From the NCBI RefSeq assembly GCF_013761175.1, contig NZ_JACDUR010000008.1, forward strand, positions 199,875 to 263,874: DNA of 64,000 bases, read 5' to 3'. The stretch is from Nonomuraea soli (lineage in GTDB: Bacteria > Actinomycetota > Actinomycetes > Streptosporangiales > Streptosporangiaceae). Below, piece after piece: positions 34,067 to 43,379 of the stretch. The notes under the pieces are model-generated. The model was not told the DNA's origin. It saw nothing but the letters and a program-made list of their open reading frames with translations, and did not search any database. A program made the translations under genes and the position numbers. Every line of letters begins with the position of its first letter. Within the stretch, counting starts at the first letter, position 1.

Positions 34067-36391
34067 ATGTCGTTAGTGTCTGACCTGCGCGCGGATGATC
34101 CCCAGCGAATCGGTGCGTACGAACTTCGCGGGCGCCTGGGTCAGGGTGGGCAGGGCGTGGTCTACCTCGGCGCGGACCCCTCAGGGCAGCTCGTCGCGCT
34201 CAAATGGCTGCACCCCCACCTCACCGACGACGCCGTCGCCGCCGAGCGGTTCGCCCGCGAGGTGGCCGTCGCCCAGCGGGTGGCGCCGTTCTGCACGGCC
34301 AAGGTGATCACCACCGGCGTGCACAACGACCGGCCGTACATCGCCAGTGAATACGTCGAGGGACTGTCCCTGGCCGCCGTCGTGCGCGCGGAGGGCCCGC
34401 GGACCGGCGCCAGCCTGTCGCGGCTGGCCATCGGCACCGCGACCGCGCTGGCCGCCATCCACCAGGCGGGCATCGTGCACCGCGACTTCAGCCCCGGCAA
34501 CGTGCTGCTCGCCTCCGACGGGCCGCGCGTGATCGACTTCGGCATCGCCAGGGCCCTGGAGGGCACCTCCACGATCACCTCGACGCCGATGGGCACGCCC
34601 GCCTTCATGGCGCCTGAGCAGATCATGGGTGCGTTGGTCTCGCCCGCGGCCGACATGTTCTCGTGGGGCAGCACGATCGCGTTCGCCTCCAGCGGGACGG
34701 CGCCGTTCTTCGCCGACTCGGTGCCCGCGGTGATCAACCGCGTGCTGAACGCCCAGCCCGACCTGTCGGCCATCGAGGGCGATCTGCGCGACCTGGTGGC
34801 GGCGTGCCTGGCCAAGGACCCGGCCGCCCGGCCGACGGCCCAGCAGGTCATCATGCGGCTGCTGCACAGCCCCGGCGCCGCCCTGCCGGAGGCGCCGGTG
34901 GGCGCGCCCGCGGGCCCCGCGCCGTGGTCGCCTCCCGGCCCGCCGCAGGTCAGCGGCCCCCAGCAACCACCGGCCGGGTACGGCCAGCAGCCCCCGTACG
35001 GCCGGCAGCCGTGGGGCGGGGCCCCGGCCGCCACCCCGCCGCTGTACTCCACCGGCCCCCAGGGCGGCCCCCCGCCGCAGCAGCCGTACGGCAACGCCCC
35101 CCAGTACGGCGCGCCCGCGCAGCACAGCGGCGCCCAGTTCGGCGGGCAACAGGGAAGCGGTGGCCAGTTCGGGGGCCAGCAAGGCAATGCCGCGCACTAC
35201 AGCGGGCCGCAGGGTGGCGGCGCGTTCGGTACGGGCGCTCCCCAGCAGCCCTGGCACCCCGCCACTCCCCAGGAGCAGAGGAAACGCCCCTGGCTCATCG
35301 CCGTGATCGCCGCGACGGTCGCCCTCGTCGCCACCGTCGCCGCGGTGGTGTTCGTGGTCAACAACACCGGCGAGCCCGGCAAGCAGAACGTCGCCGCGAC
35401 CTCCCCCGCCCCCAGCGCCCCCGCCACCACGAGCGCGCCCCCGGCGACCCCCGACCCCACGCCCACCGAGACCCCGCAGCCCACCGCCACCGGCGTCCCG
35501 AAGACGGACCTGGCCAAGGCGGTGCTCCCCGACGCCAAGGCCAGCGTGTTCTCCCACGCCGACGACCCCATCACCCTGCTCGGCTTCTCCTACAAGAAGA
35601 CCAAGAACGGCGACTGGGTCGACTACGTCAAGACCTCGAGCTCCTTCCGGGCCTACAACAACTACCTGGCCGCCCGCATGTCGCCGAACGGCAAGTACAC
35701 GGCGCTGCGCACCACGAAGTACACCAGCGACAACTGGGACACCGTCGAACTGCGCGACAACTCCACCGGCAGGACCACCTCGATCAGGACGGTCAAATCC
35801 CCCCAGCAGGCGTACGTGGAGAGCTGGTCGCTCGACAGCACCCGCATCCTCATCAACGTCGGCAAGTACGTCGGCGACGACTTCCACTCCAGCGGCTTCG
35901 CCATCATCGACGTCTCCGACCCGGACGCGCCCGTGCGTCCCCGCGTGATCAAGGGCCTGCACAAGGAGACCAACTTCGGCTTCGACCACCAGCAGCGGGG
36001 CGTCGTCGGCATCACCAACACCGTCTCCAAGCAGGCGCTGCGCTTCTACTCGCCCGACGGCAAGCTCACCAGGACGGTGAAGAACGTCGGCGAGGGCGAG
36101 GCCGAGGTGCTCTTCTCGCCGTCGGGCCAGAAGTTCGTCACCGACTGTCCCGGCGGCGACAACAACAGCCACTGCGTCTTCTCCACCGCCTCGGGCGCCG
36201 AGGTCACCCGCTTCGCCTCGGCCTGCACCTTCCAGAGCGGCTGGTACGACGAGGAGCACCTGACCTGCTGGTCCGACACCGACTTCCGGGTGATCGACTT
36301 CGAGGGCAACAAGGTGCGCGAGCTGGCCACCTTCCCCGAGGCGGTGGGCGACAGGCTCAACCTGTACTACACGCGCAAGGCCGGTTTCTGA
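34067..36391 (+). CDS. membrane Ser/Thr protein kinase with extracytoplasmic beta-propeller-like domain
   Basis: A 774-residue Hanks-type kinase. The kinase domain (about 15-270) has the glycine loop GQGGQGVVY, Lys46 in VALKWL, the catalytic loop HRDFSPGN at 138-145 and DFG at 157-159. The usual catalytic-loop lysine is serine here (Ser142). A Pro/Gln/Gly-rich linker (about 280-405) precedes a membrane helix at 409-431, a Thr/Pro-rich spacer and a 260-residue extracellular domain with strand repeats of the SPNGKY/SPSGQK type. TAATCT at 34057-34062 fits a leaderless start. Asp140, Asn145 and DFG remain, so activity is still plausible. Confidence 0.9.
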   Translation: MSLVSDLRADDPQRIGAYELRGRLGQGGQGVVYLGADPSGQLVALKWLHPHLTDDAVAAERFAREVAVAQRVAPFCTAKVITTGVHNDRPYIASEYVEGLSLAAVVRAEGPRTGASLSRLAIGTATALAAIHQAGIVHRDFSPGNVLLASDGPRVIDFGIARALEGTSTITSTPMGTPAFMAPEQIMGALVSPAADMFSWGSTIAFASSGTAPFFADSVPAVINRVLNAQPDLSAIEGDLRDLVAACLAKDPAARPTAQQVIMRLLHSPGAALPEAPVGAPAGPAPWSPPGPPQVSGPQQPPAGYGQQPPYGRQPWGGAPAATPPLYSTGPQGGPPPQQPYGNAPQYGAPAQHSGAQFGGQQGSGGQFGGQQGNAAHYSGPQGGGAFGTGAPQQPWHPATPQEQRKRPWLIAVIAATVALVATVAAVVFVVNNTGEPGKQNVAATSPAPSAPATTSAPPATPDPTPTETPQPTATGVPKTDLAKAVLPDAKASVFSHADDPITLLGFSYKKTKNGDWVDYVKTSSSFRAYNNYLAARMSPNGKYTALRTTKYTSDNWDTVELRDNSTGRTTSIRTVKSPQQAYVESWSLDSTRILINVGKYVGDDFHSSGFAIIDVSDPDAPVRPRVIKGLHKETNFGFDHQQRGVVGITNTVSKQALRFYSPDGKLTRTVKNVGEGEAEVLFSPSGQKFVTDCPGGDNNSHCVFSTASGAEVTRFASACTFQSGWYDEEHLTCWSDTDFRVIDFEGNKVRELATFPEAVGDRLNLYYTRKAGF

Positions 36392-37093
36392 TGCTCGACC
36401 TGCGATGCGACGTCCTCACCGACGCGGTCGCCGCCCAGGACCCCGGCGCCGTCCTCGCCGCCATCCAGCCCCTGTTCGAGGCCGCGCGGGGCACGGGCGC
36501 CGACGAGCTGACCGGGGCGCTTGGGCGGGTGTGCTCGTTGGTCGCCCGGCCCGACGTGCCCCTGGGGCTGCGGGCCGAGCTGGCTCTGCTCTGCGGCGCC
36601 CTGGTCGAGGAGGGGGCCGACCCGCTGCCCCTGGTGGAGCCGGTGGCGGAGGGGCTCGCGCAGACGCTGGAGAAGGCGGCGGGGTTCGCCGAGGCGTGGC
36701 GGGCGGCCGGCGGCAAGGACCTTCCCGGCCCGCCGCCGAACGACCGGCGGACGTCGGCGCTGATCAGGACGCTGAGCGGTGGCCTCCTGCACCGCCCGAA
36801 GCGGCGGATCTCGCGAGAGGAGGCGAAGGACCTGGTCGTGGCCTGGTCGGTCGCCGAGCGGTGGAGCATGCCGGCCGTCACGCTCCTCCAGCGGTCGGCC
36901 GAGCTCAGGGCCGACCTCGCGGGACGGGCGGCGCGTCGTGGTGCTGGACGCCTCGCCGTACGTGCGGACGTGGAACCTCGGGCGGGCCTATCCGATGATG
37001 CGCCCGACGATCACCCTGGAGCGCGAGCTGCCGGGTGACGAGGCGGCGCGGTGGATGGGCCTGGTCAGGCCCGCGACCAGGTACGGCGTCTGA
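36391..37093 (+). pseudogene. unrecognised protein gene with a probable frameshift near 36922
   Basis: The ATG overlaps the kinase stop (TGATG). Codons from 36391 to about 36920 have the high third-position G+C of real genes and encode a helical, Leu/Ala-rich protein starting MLDLRCDVL. After 36922 that frame loses the codon signature and ends at 37038, while the next frame (36923-37093) regains it, reading DGRRVVVLDASPYVRTW to ATRYGV. One surplus base around 36921-36923, in a GGG run, would explain this. It may be a real pseudogene, a sequencing error, or a remnant after an internal deletion. Function unknown; kinase coupling suggests a partner or substrate. Confidence 0.6.
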
Positions 37094-37100
37094 CGTCAGA

Positions 37101-37131
37101 AGGCCGGGCCCCTGGGCAAGGGGCCCGGCCT
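37101..37131. terminator. bidirectional terminator before the EF-Tu paralogue end
   Basis: A perfect 13-bp stem, AGGCCGGGCCCCT and its complement, with a 5-base loop lies between two convergent genes, 8 bases after the + strand stop. Confidence 0.9.
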
Positions 37132-37177
37132 CGGGCGGGCGGCGTTCAGCCGGACGTGCCGACCATCGGGTTCGCGT

Positions 37178-38353
37178 TCAGTCGAGCACGTCGAGCACGT
37201 CGAGCACCGTGCCGGCGCCGACGGTGAGCCCGCCCTCGCGCAGCGCGAAGCCGAGTCCCGCCTCGACGGCGACGGCCTTGCCCAGCTCCACCCGCACCTC
37301 CACGGTCTGTCCCGGCTCGGCGGGACCGGTCAGGTCCAGGCGCCCCGGCACGTCGGTGGTGCGCAGGTAGAACTGCGGCCGGTAGCCCGGCCCGACCGCC
37401 GTGCGGCGGCCGCCCTCCTCCGCGGTGAGCAGGTAGATCCGGGCGGTGAAGGCCGTGCGGGCCCGCTGGCTGCCCGGGGCGGCCAGCACCTGGCCGCGCC
37501 GTACCTGCTCGCGCTTGACGCCGCGCAGCAGCACGGCGGCGTTGTCGCCGGCCTGGCCGCTCTCCATGGTCTTGCCGAAGGTCTCGACCCCGGTCACGAC
37601 CGCGGAGTACGGCTCGCGGAAGCCGGCCACCTCGACGGTGTCGCCGACGCGGACGGTGCCGCGCTCGATGGCGCCGGTGACGACCGTGCCCCGGCCGGTG
37701 ACCGTGAGCACGTTCTCGACCGGCATGAGGAACGGCGCGTCCACGTACCGCTCGGGCACGGGGATGTGGTCGTCGACCGCCCGCAGCAGCGCCTCGATGG
37801 AGGTCACCCACTGCGGGTCGCCGGCCAGCGCCTGCAGTCCGGAGACCCGGACCATGGGCACCTCGTCGTAGCCGTGCGCGGCCAGCAGCTCGCTGAGCTC
37901 CAGCTCGACCAGGTCGGTCAGCTCCGGGTCGGCGCCGTCGGCCTTGTTGACGGCGACGACGAGGTGCTCGACCCCGACCCGCTTGGCGAGCAGCACGTGC
38001 TCGCGGGTCTGCGGCATGATGCCGTCCTGCGCCGAGACGACGAGGATGGCGCCGTCGAGCTGCGCCGCCCCCGTGATCATGTTCTTCACGTAGTCGGCGT
38101 GGCCGGGCATGTCGACGTGGGCGTAGTGCCTGGTGGCGGTCTCGTACTCGACGTGCGAGATGTTGATCGTGATCCCGCGGGCCGCCTCCTCCGGCGCCCG
38201 GTCGATCCGCTCGAACGGCGTGTACGTCGCCCCGCCCCGCTCGCTGAGGACCTTGGTGATGGCCGCGGTCAGCGTGGTCTTGCCGTGGTCGACGTGTCCC
38301 ATCGTGCCGATGTTGAGGTGTGGCTTGTTGCGGACGTAAGCCTGCTTGGTCAT
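37178..38353 (-). CDS. tuf: elongation factor Tu, divergent second-type paralogue
   Basis: EF-Tu delivers aminoacyl-tRNA to the ribosome. The 391-residue protein has all GTPase motifs: GHVDHGKTT, RGITIN, DMPGHADYV, NKAD and VSGLQ; domains 2 and 3 follow. It differs from housekeeping EF-Tu (for example NKADGADPELTD, where most have NKADMVDDEE), stands alone without fusA or rpsL/rpsG, and ends in a 9-bp-repeat-encoded VLDVLDVLD tail. This matches the extra Tuf copies (Tuf3-like) of Streptomyces relatives, some of which are linked to elfamycin tolerance or stress. The gene starts at ATG 38353 after AAGGA. The 247 bases upstream (38354-38600) show no clear promoter for it. Confidence 0.9.
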   Translation of the reverse strand: MTKQAYVRNKPHLNIGTMGHVDHGKTTLTAAITKVLSERGGATYTPFERIDRAPEEAARGITINISHVEYETATRHYAHVDMPGHADYVKNMITGAAQLDGAILVVSAQDGIMPQTREHVLLAKRVGVEHLVVAVNKADGADPELTDLVELELSELLAAHGYDEVPMVRVSGLQALAGDPQWVTSIEALLRAVDDHIPVPERYVDAPFLMPVENVLTVTGRGTVVTGAIERGTVRVGDTVEVAGFREPYSAVVTGVETFGKTMESGQAGDNAAVLLRGVKREQVRRGQVLAAPGSQRARTAFTARIYLLTAEEGGRRTAVGPGYRPQFYLRTTDVPGRLDLTGPAEPGQTVEVRVELGKAVAVEAGLGFALREGGLTVGAGTVLDVLDVLD

Positions 38354-38582
38354 GTTCCTGTTCCTTGGAAGCCTGAGATGTCGTGACCCGTGGGCGGGTC
38401 GGTCAACCCTCCCTCGCCGGGTCACATCCAGGACTTACGAGGAAGGGTCAGCGCTCCAGGCCGTCGCAGGCACGCTCGAACACACCGGCCGCTGCTGCGG
38501 CGGTGGTCGGGAGCGTGTAGCGGAACATGAGCGTCATAGTGCCCGGATCAACCCGTGGGGCGCAACGGATATTCCGCGGGGT

Positions 38583-38650
38583 GAAACGATTTAACCGTCC
38601 TTGACACCTATGCTGCGCCGATTTACGTTCTGCAAATTAAAACGATTTGC
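38583..38650 (+). promoter_or_regulatory. consensus sigma-A promoter flanked by two repeated operator-like sites
   Basis: TTGACA at 38601-38606, a 17-base spacer, then TACGTT at 38624-38629 form the best vegetative promoter in the window. AAACGATTT occurs just before the -35 (38584-38592) and again after the start point (38640-38648), the second within an inverted repeat GCAAAT-N7-ATTTGC (38632-38650). This layout suggests repression by a LacI- or DeoR-type regulator encoded elsewhere. Confidence 0.72.
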
Positions 38651-38672
38651 CCAGCCAGTCGATGGAGGGCAT

Positions 38673-40166
38673 GTGGTCGTCCTTGAGTTGCGTGACGTGA
38701 GCAAGGCCTTCGACGCCGTCCAGGCCCTGCGTGCCGTACGGCTCGGCCTCAGGGCGGGCGAGGCGCACGGCCTGGTCGGAGAGAACGGCGCGGGCAAGTC
38801 CACCCTGGTGAAGATCCTCGCCGGAGCGCACCCGGCCGACGAGGGCGCGCTGCTGATGGACGGCCGCGCGTTACGGCTGGCAGGACCGGCCGACGCGCGC
38901 GCCGCCGGAATCGCGGTGATCTACCAGGAGCCGACGCTCTTCCCCGACCTGTCGGTGGCCGAGAACATCTTCATGAGCCGGCAGCCGCTGCGCGGCCTGC
39001 GGCGCATCGACGCCAGGGCCATGCGGGCCAGGACGACGGAGCTGTTCGACCGGCTCGGCGTGCCCATGGACCCCGACCGGCCGGCCCGCGGCCTGTCCAT
39101 CGCCGACCAGCAACTCGTCGAGATCGCCAAGGCCCTGGCCTTCGACGCGCGCGTGCTCGTCATGGACGAGCCCACGGCGGCGCTGTCGGGACCCGAGGTG
39201 GAACGGCTGTTCGCGGTGGTGCGGGCGCTGTGCGAGGCGGGCAGCGCGGTGCTGTTCGTCTCCCACCGTTTCGAGGAGATCTTCGCCCTCTGCGAGCGCG
39301 TCAGCGTGATGCGCGACGGCCGCCTGGTCTCCACCGACCCGGCCGCCGAGGTCACCGTGGCGGAGCTGGTGCGGCGGATGGTGGGGCGCGAGGTCGCCGA
39401 GATGTACCCGAAGGCGGAGGCGAGCAAAGGGCCGCCGCTGCTGCAGGTACGCGGGCTGAGCAGGCGCGGCGCCTTCACCGGCGTCAGCCTGACCGTGCAC
39501 GCAGGGGAGATCGTGGCGCTGGCCGGGCTGGTCGGCGCGGGACGCAGCGAGGTGGCGCGGGCGGTGTTCGGCGTCGACCGCCACGACGAGGGCGAGGTCC
39601 TGGTCGACGGCAGGCGGCTGCGCAACGGCGACACCGCCGCCGCCATCGCCGCCGGACTGGCCCTGGTGCCGGAGGACCGCCGCCAGCAGGGCCTGGTCAT
39701 GGAGCTGTCGGTGGCCCGCAACGCCACCCTCGCCCGCCGCTGGTCCCTGGCCAGGCTGGGCCTGCTGACCGGCGGCGCCGAACGGCGGGCGGCCAGGACC
39801 TGGGGCGAGCGGCTGCGCGTCAGGAGCGCGGGCCCCGACGAGGCGGTCTCCGCGCTGTCCGGCGGCAACCAGCAGAAGGTCGTGCTGGCCAAGTGGCTGT
39901 CCACCGAGCCGCGGGTGCTGATCGTCGATGAGCCCACCCGCGGCATCGACGTCGGCACCAAGGCCGAGGTGCACCGGCTGCTGTCGGAGCTCGCGGGCCG
40001 CGGCGTCGCCGTCCTGATGATCTCCAGCGAGCTGCCCGAGGTGCTCGGCATGGCCGACCGGGTGCTGGTCATGCACGAGGGACGGCTGGTCGCCGACATC
40101 CCGCGGGCGCTGGCCGGCGAGGAGACGGTCATGCTCGCCGCCACCGGCCACGGCGGTGCGGGATGA
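38673..40166 (+). CDS. ribose/rhamnose-type ABC transporter ATP-binding protein (two ABC domains)
   Basis: A 497-residue CUT2 ATPase with two nucleotide-binding domains. The first has Walker A GENGAGKST and VMDEPTAAL; the second has the family's degenerate P-loop GLVGAGRSEVA, signature LSGGNQQK and VDEPTRGID. It powers uptake of a monosaccharide, probably rhamnose or a relative given the binding protein downstream. The GTG at 38673 lies 4 bases after GGAGG (38664-38668). A strong promoter is upstream and the stop overlaps the next start (ATGA). Confidence 0.93.
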   Translation: MVVLELRDVSKAFDAVQALRAVRLGLRAGEAHGLVGENGAGKSTLVKILAGAHPADEGALLMDGRALRLAGPADARAAGIAVIYQEPTLFPDLSVAENIFMSRQPLRGLRRIDARAMRARTTELFDRLGVPMDPDRPARGLSIADQQLVEIAKALAFDARVLVMDEPTAALSGPEVERLFAVVRALCEAGSAVLFVSHRFEEIFALCERVSVMRDGRLVSTDPAAEVTVAELVRRMVGREVAEMYPKAEASKGPPLLQVRGLSRRGAFTGVSLTVHAGEIVALAGLVGAGRSEVARAVFGVDRHDEGEVLVDGRRLRNGDTAAAIAAGLALVPEDRRQQGLVMELSVARNATLARRWSLARLGLLTGGAERRAARTWGERLRVRSAGPDEAVSALSGGNQQKVVLAKWLSTEPRVLIVDEPTRGIDVGTKAEVHRLLSELAGRGVAVLMISSELPEVLGMADRVLVMHEGRLVADIPRALAGEETVMLAATGHGGAG

Positions 40167-41167
40167 CCACGACCCTGGCCAGATCCGCCTCGCGCCGGCT
40201 GCGGCAGGAGAGCTCACGGCTGTTCGTGATCAGGGAACTGGGCATCGTCGCGGCGCTGACCCTGCTCGTCGTGGTCACCACGATCGTCAACCCGCGCTTC
40301 CTCACCTCACAGGGCATCAAGGACCTGCTGCTCGGCTCCACCATCCTCGCCATCCTCGCGGTGGGGCAGACCGTCGTCGTCATCACCAGGAACGTGGACC
40401 TGTCGGCCGGATCGGTGCTGGGCCTGTCGGCCTTCGCCACCGGCAGCCTGTTCGTGGCGGCGCCGGGGCTGCCCATCCCGGTCGCGGTCGTGGCCGGAGT
40501 CCTGCTCGGCGCCGCCTGCGGGGCGGTCAACGGCGGGCTCATCGCCGCCGTCCAGGTGCCGTCGCTGGTGGTCACGCTCGGCACCCTGTACGTCTTCCGC
40601 GGCATCGACTACACCTGGGCGTCGGGGCGGCAGATCAACGCCGCCGACATGCCCGGCGCCTTCCTGAGCATGGGCAACACCACGCCCGTCATGACGATGT
40701 TCGCGATCGTGGTCCTGGTGGCCGCCGGGTACTACCTGCGCGCCTTCCGCAGCGGGCGCGAGCTGTACGCGATCGGATCCCATCCCGACGCCGCCCGCCT
40801 GGCCGGCATCCCGGTCGGGCGGCGGGTGCTGGCGGCCTTCGTGGTCTCCGGCGCGCTCGCCGGGCTGGCCGGGGTGCTGTACGCGGCCCGGTTCGGCACG
40901 CTCGACGCCAACGCGGGGACCGGGCTGGAGCTGAACGTGGTGGCCGCCGTGGTCGTCGGGGGCGTGGCCATCTTCGGCGGCAGCGGGTCGGTGTACGGCG
41001 CGGCGATCGGCGCGCTGCTGCTCACCACGATCGGCAGCGCCCTTCCGGCGCTGGGAGTGAGCCCCTTCTGGCAGCGGGCGAGCGTGGGCGCGCTGATCCT
41101 GGCCGCCATCGGGCTCGACAGGGCGCTTGCCGTACGGCTGGCCAGAACGTTGAGGAGCGGCCGATGA
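40163..41167 (+). CDS. CUT2 sugar ABC transporter permease
   Basis: A 334-residue RbsC-like permease with about ten hydrophobic segments and the family motifs RNVDLSAGSVLGLS and GGVAIFGGSGSVYGA. It overlaps both neighbours by ATGA junctions. It forms a heterodimer with the next permease, as RhaP/RhaQ-type systems do. Confidence 0.93.
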   Translation: MTTTLARSASRRLRQESSRLFVIRELGIVAALTLLVVVTTIVNPRFLTSQGIKDLLLGSTILAILAVGQTVVVITRNVDLSAGSVLGLSAFATGSLFVAAPGLPIPVAVVAGVLLGAACGAVNGGLIAAVQVPSLVVTLGTLYVFRGIDYTWASGRQINAADMPGAFLSMGNTTPVMTMFAIVVLVAAGYYLRAFRSGRELYAIGSHPDAARLAGIPVGRRVLAAFVVSGALAGLAGVLYAARFGTLDANAGTGLELNVVAAVVVGGVAIFGGSGSVYGAAIGALLLTTIGSALPALGVSPFWQRASVGALILAAIGLDRALAVRLARTLRSGR

Positions 41168-42168
41168 GGGGCGTGGTCAGAGGGCTTTCCTCGTGGGAGG
41201 CGGTGGTGGTGATCGCGCTCGTCGTGGTGGTCGCGGTGGGCGCCCTGGCGATCGAGGGAGTGGCGAGCCCGCGGTTCTGGCGGTTCGTCTCGCTGGAGGT
41301 CATCCCGATCGCCCTCATCGCCCTGCCGATGACCCTGGTGATCATCACCGGCGAGATCGACCTGTCCGTCGCCAGCGTGCTCGGCCTGACCTGCGCCACC
41401 ATGGGCCAGCTGTGGGTGTGGGGCGTCACCTCGCTGCCGCTGCTGATCGCCGCGGCCCTGCTGCTCGGGGCGCTGCTGGGCGCGGTCAACGGCCTGTTCG
41501 TGACCGGGTTCGGGCTGCCGTCGCTCGCCGTGACCATCGGGACACTCGCCCTCTACCGCGGCCTGGCCTACGTCATCCTCGGCGACCGCGCCGTGGCCGA
41601 CTACCCGCCGGAATGGGCGAGCGCCGCGATCGCCCCCATCCCCGGGCTGACGATCCCATGGATGATCATCGTGGTGGCCGTGCTGGCCGCCGGCTTCGGC
41701 GTCGTGCTGCACGCCACGCCGATCGGCCGCGGCCTGTACGCCATGGGCAACAACGCCGAGGCCGCCCGCTTCACCGGCATCTCCGTCAGGCGCACCACGT
41801 TCTGGCTCTTCGTCGCCACCGGCGCGATGTCCGCGCTCGCCGGCGTGTTCTGGACACTGCGCTACGCCAGCGCCCGCGCCGACAACGGCAACGGGCTCGA
41901 ACTGGCCGTGATCGCCGCCGTGCTGCTGGGCGGCGTCTCGATCTTCGGCGGCCGGGGCCGCCTGGCCGGCGTGCTGGCCGCCGTCCTCCTGCTCGGCACC
42001 CTGCGCAACGCCCTGCAACTGGCCGACGTGCCCGCCAACACCCTCACCATCATCACCGGATCCCTGCTGATCGTCTCCGTCGTGGGACCCAACGTCGTCG
42101 TCAAGCTCCGAGCCAGAAAGGACAGATCATGGCAGCGAGGAGTGCCCTGGCGATTCTCGCCGCGCTGA
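41164..42168 (+). CDS. CUT2 sugar ABC transporter permease, second subunit
   Basis: A 334-residue RbsC-like permease with GEIDLSVASVLGLT and GGVSIFGGRGRLAGV as matching motifs. Having two different permeases, not one homodimer, is typical of rhamnose and autoinducer-2 type transporters. Its 3' end overlaps the binding-protein gene by 40 bases. Confidence 0.93.
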   Translation: MRGVVRGLSSWEAVVVIALVVVVAVGALAIEGVASPRFWRFVSLEVIPIALIALPMTLVIITGEIDLSVASVLGLTCATMGQLWVWGVTSLPLLIAAALLLGALLGAVNGLFVTGFGLPSLAVTIGTLALYRGLAYVILGDRAVADYPPEWASAAIAPIPGLTIPWMIIVVAVLAAGFGVVLHATPIGRGLYAMGNNAEAARFTGISVRRTTFWLFVATGAMSALAGVFWTLRYASARADNGNGLELAVIAAVLLGGVSIFGGRGRLAGVLAAVLLLGTLRNALQLADVPANTLTIITGSLLIVSVVGPNVVVKLRARKDRSWQRGVPWRFSPR

Positions 42169-43181
42169 GCCTTGCCATCGGCGGATGCGCGAGTCAGGAA
42201 CAACCTGCGACCCAGCCCTCCCCGGGTGGTTCCGCCACCTCCGGGACCACGATCAAGGAGGGACTGAAGATCGCCTTCCTGCCCAAGCAGGTCAACAACC
42301 CCTACTTCGACACCAGCGACAACAAGGGCGGCAAGCCCGCCGTCGAGGAGTTCAAGGGCGCCTACAGCCAGACCGGCCCCTCGGAGGCCAGCCCGTCGGC
42401 CCAGGTCAGCTACATCAACACGCTCTCGCAGCAGGGCACCGACGTGATCGTGGTGTCGGCCAACGACAAGGACGCCATCTGCGGGGCGCTCACCGAAGCC
42501 CGCCAGGCCGGCGCCAAGGTCGTCACCTACGACTCCGACACCAACCCCACCTGCCGCGACCTGTTCATCAACCAGGCCAGCGCCGAAGGCATCGCCGCCT
42601 CCCAGATCAAGCTGATCTCCGACGCGGTCGGGCCGGACGGCGGCGAGATCGCGATCCTGTCCGCCACCGCCAACGCCACCAACCAGAACGCCTGGATCGA
42701 GATGATGAAGACCGAGCTGGGCAAACCGGAGTACGCCAAGCTCAAGCTCGTCACCACCGTCTACGGCGACGACGACGACCAGAAGTCCTTCCAGGAGGCG
42801 CAGGGCCTGCTGGCCTCCTACCCGAACCTGAAGGGCATCATCTCGCCGACCACCGTGGGCGTCGCGGCGGCCGCCCGCTACCTGTCAGGCTCGGAGTACA
42901 AGGGCAAGGTCCAGCTGACCGGGCTCGGGACGCCCAACCAGATGCGCGCCTACGTCAAGGACGACACCGTCAAGTCCTTCGCCCTGTGGAACCCCGCCGA
43001 CCTCGGCTACCTGGCCGCCTACGCCGGGGCGGCGCTGGCGTCCGGGCTGATCACCGGGAAGGAGGGCGAGACGTTCACCGCGGGCAAGCTCGGCGAGTAC
43101 ACCGTCGGCAAGGACGGCACCGTGCTTTTGGGCGACCCGTTCGTCTTCGACAAGGGCAACATCGACACCTTCGACTTCTGA
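42129..43181 (+). CDS. CUT2 sugar-binding lipoprotein, RhaS/LsrB-like
   Basis: A 350-residue lipoprotein (LAIGGCAS, Cys20) of the ribose-binding-protein fold. The segment KIAFLPKQVNNPYFD and the later DVIVVSANDKDA and GLGTPNQMR are close to rhamnose- and AI-2-binding proteins. ATG 42129 follows AAAGGA by 6 bases. No isomerase, kinase or aldolase for rhamnose lies nearby, so the sugar identity is an inference. The 198 bases after it (43182-43379) hold only a small hairpin CCACGG-N6-CCGTGG. Confidence 0.87.
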   Translation: MAARSALAILAALSLAIGGCASQEQPATQPSPGGSATSGTTIKEGLKIAFLPKQVNNPYFDTSDNKGGKPAVEEFKGAYSQTGPSEASPSAQVSYINTLSQQGTDVIVVSANDKDAICGALTEARQAGAKVVTYDSDTNPTCRDLFINQASAEGIAASQIKLISDAVGPDGGEIAILSATANATNQNAWIEMMKTELGKPEYAKLKLVTTVYGDDDDQKSFQEAQGLLASYPNLKGIISPTTVGVAAAARYLSGSEYKGKVQLTGLGTPNQMRAYVKDDTVKSFALWNPADLGYLAAYAGAALASGLITGKEGETFTAGKLGEYTVGKDGTVLLGDPFVFDKGNIDTFDF

Positions 43182-43379
43182 GCCGTACGGCTCACCACGG
43201 CGCTTTCCGTGGCCGGTGGCTCACCTCGGCCGTGACCCCGATCAGGTCGTGGAGCCGCCGCGCCACGGGATCGTCAGGGCGGGCGGCGAAGGCGACTGGC
43301 AGCGCCCTGGCACGCTCCGTCCGGAGTTGGCACCGCCCGCGCGCCGAGGCGATCGGCAGAAGGCGGGGCGGGGGAACCG

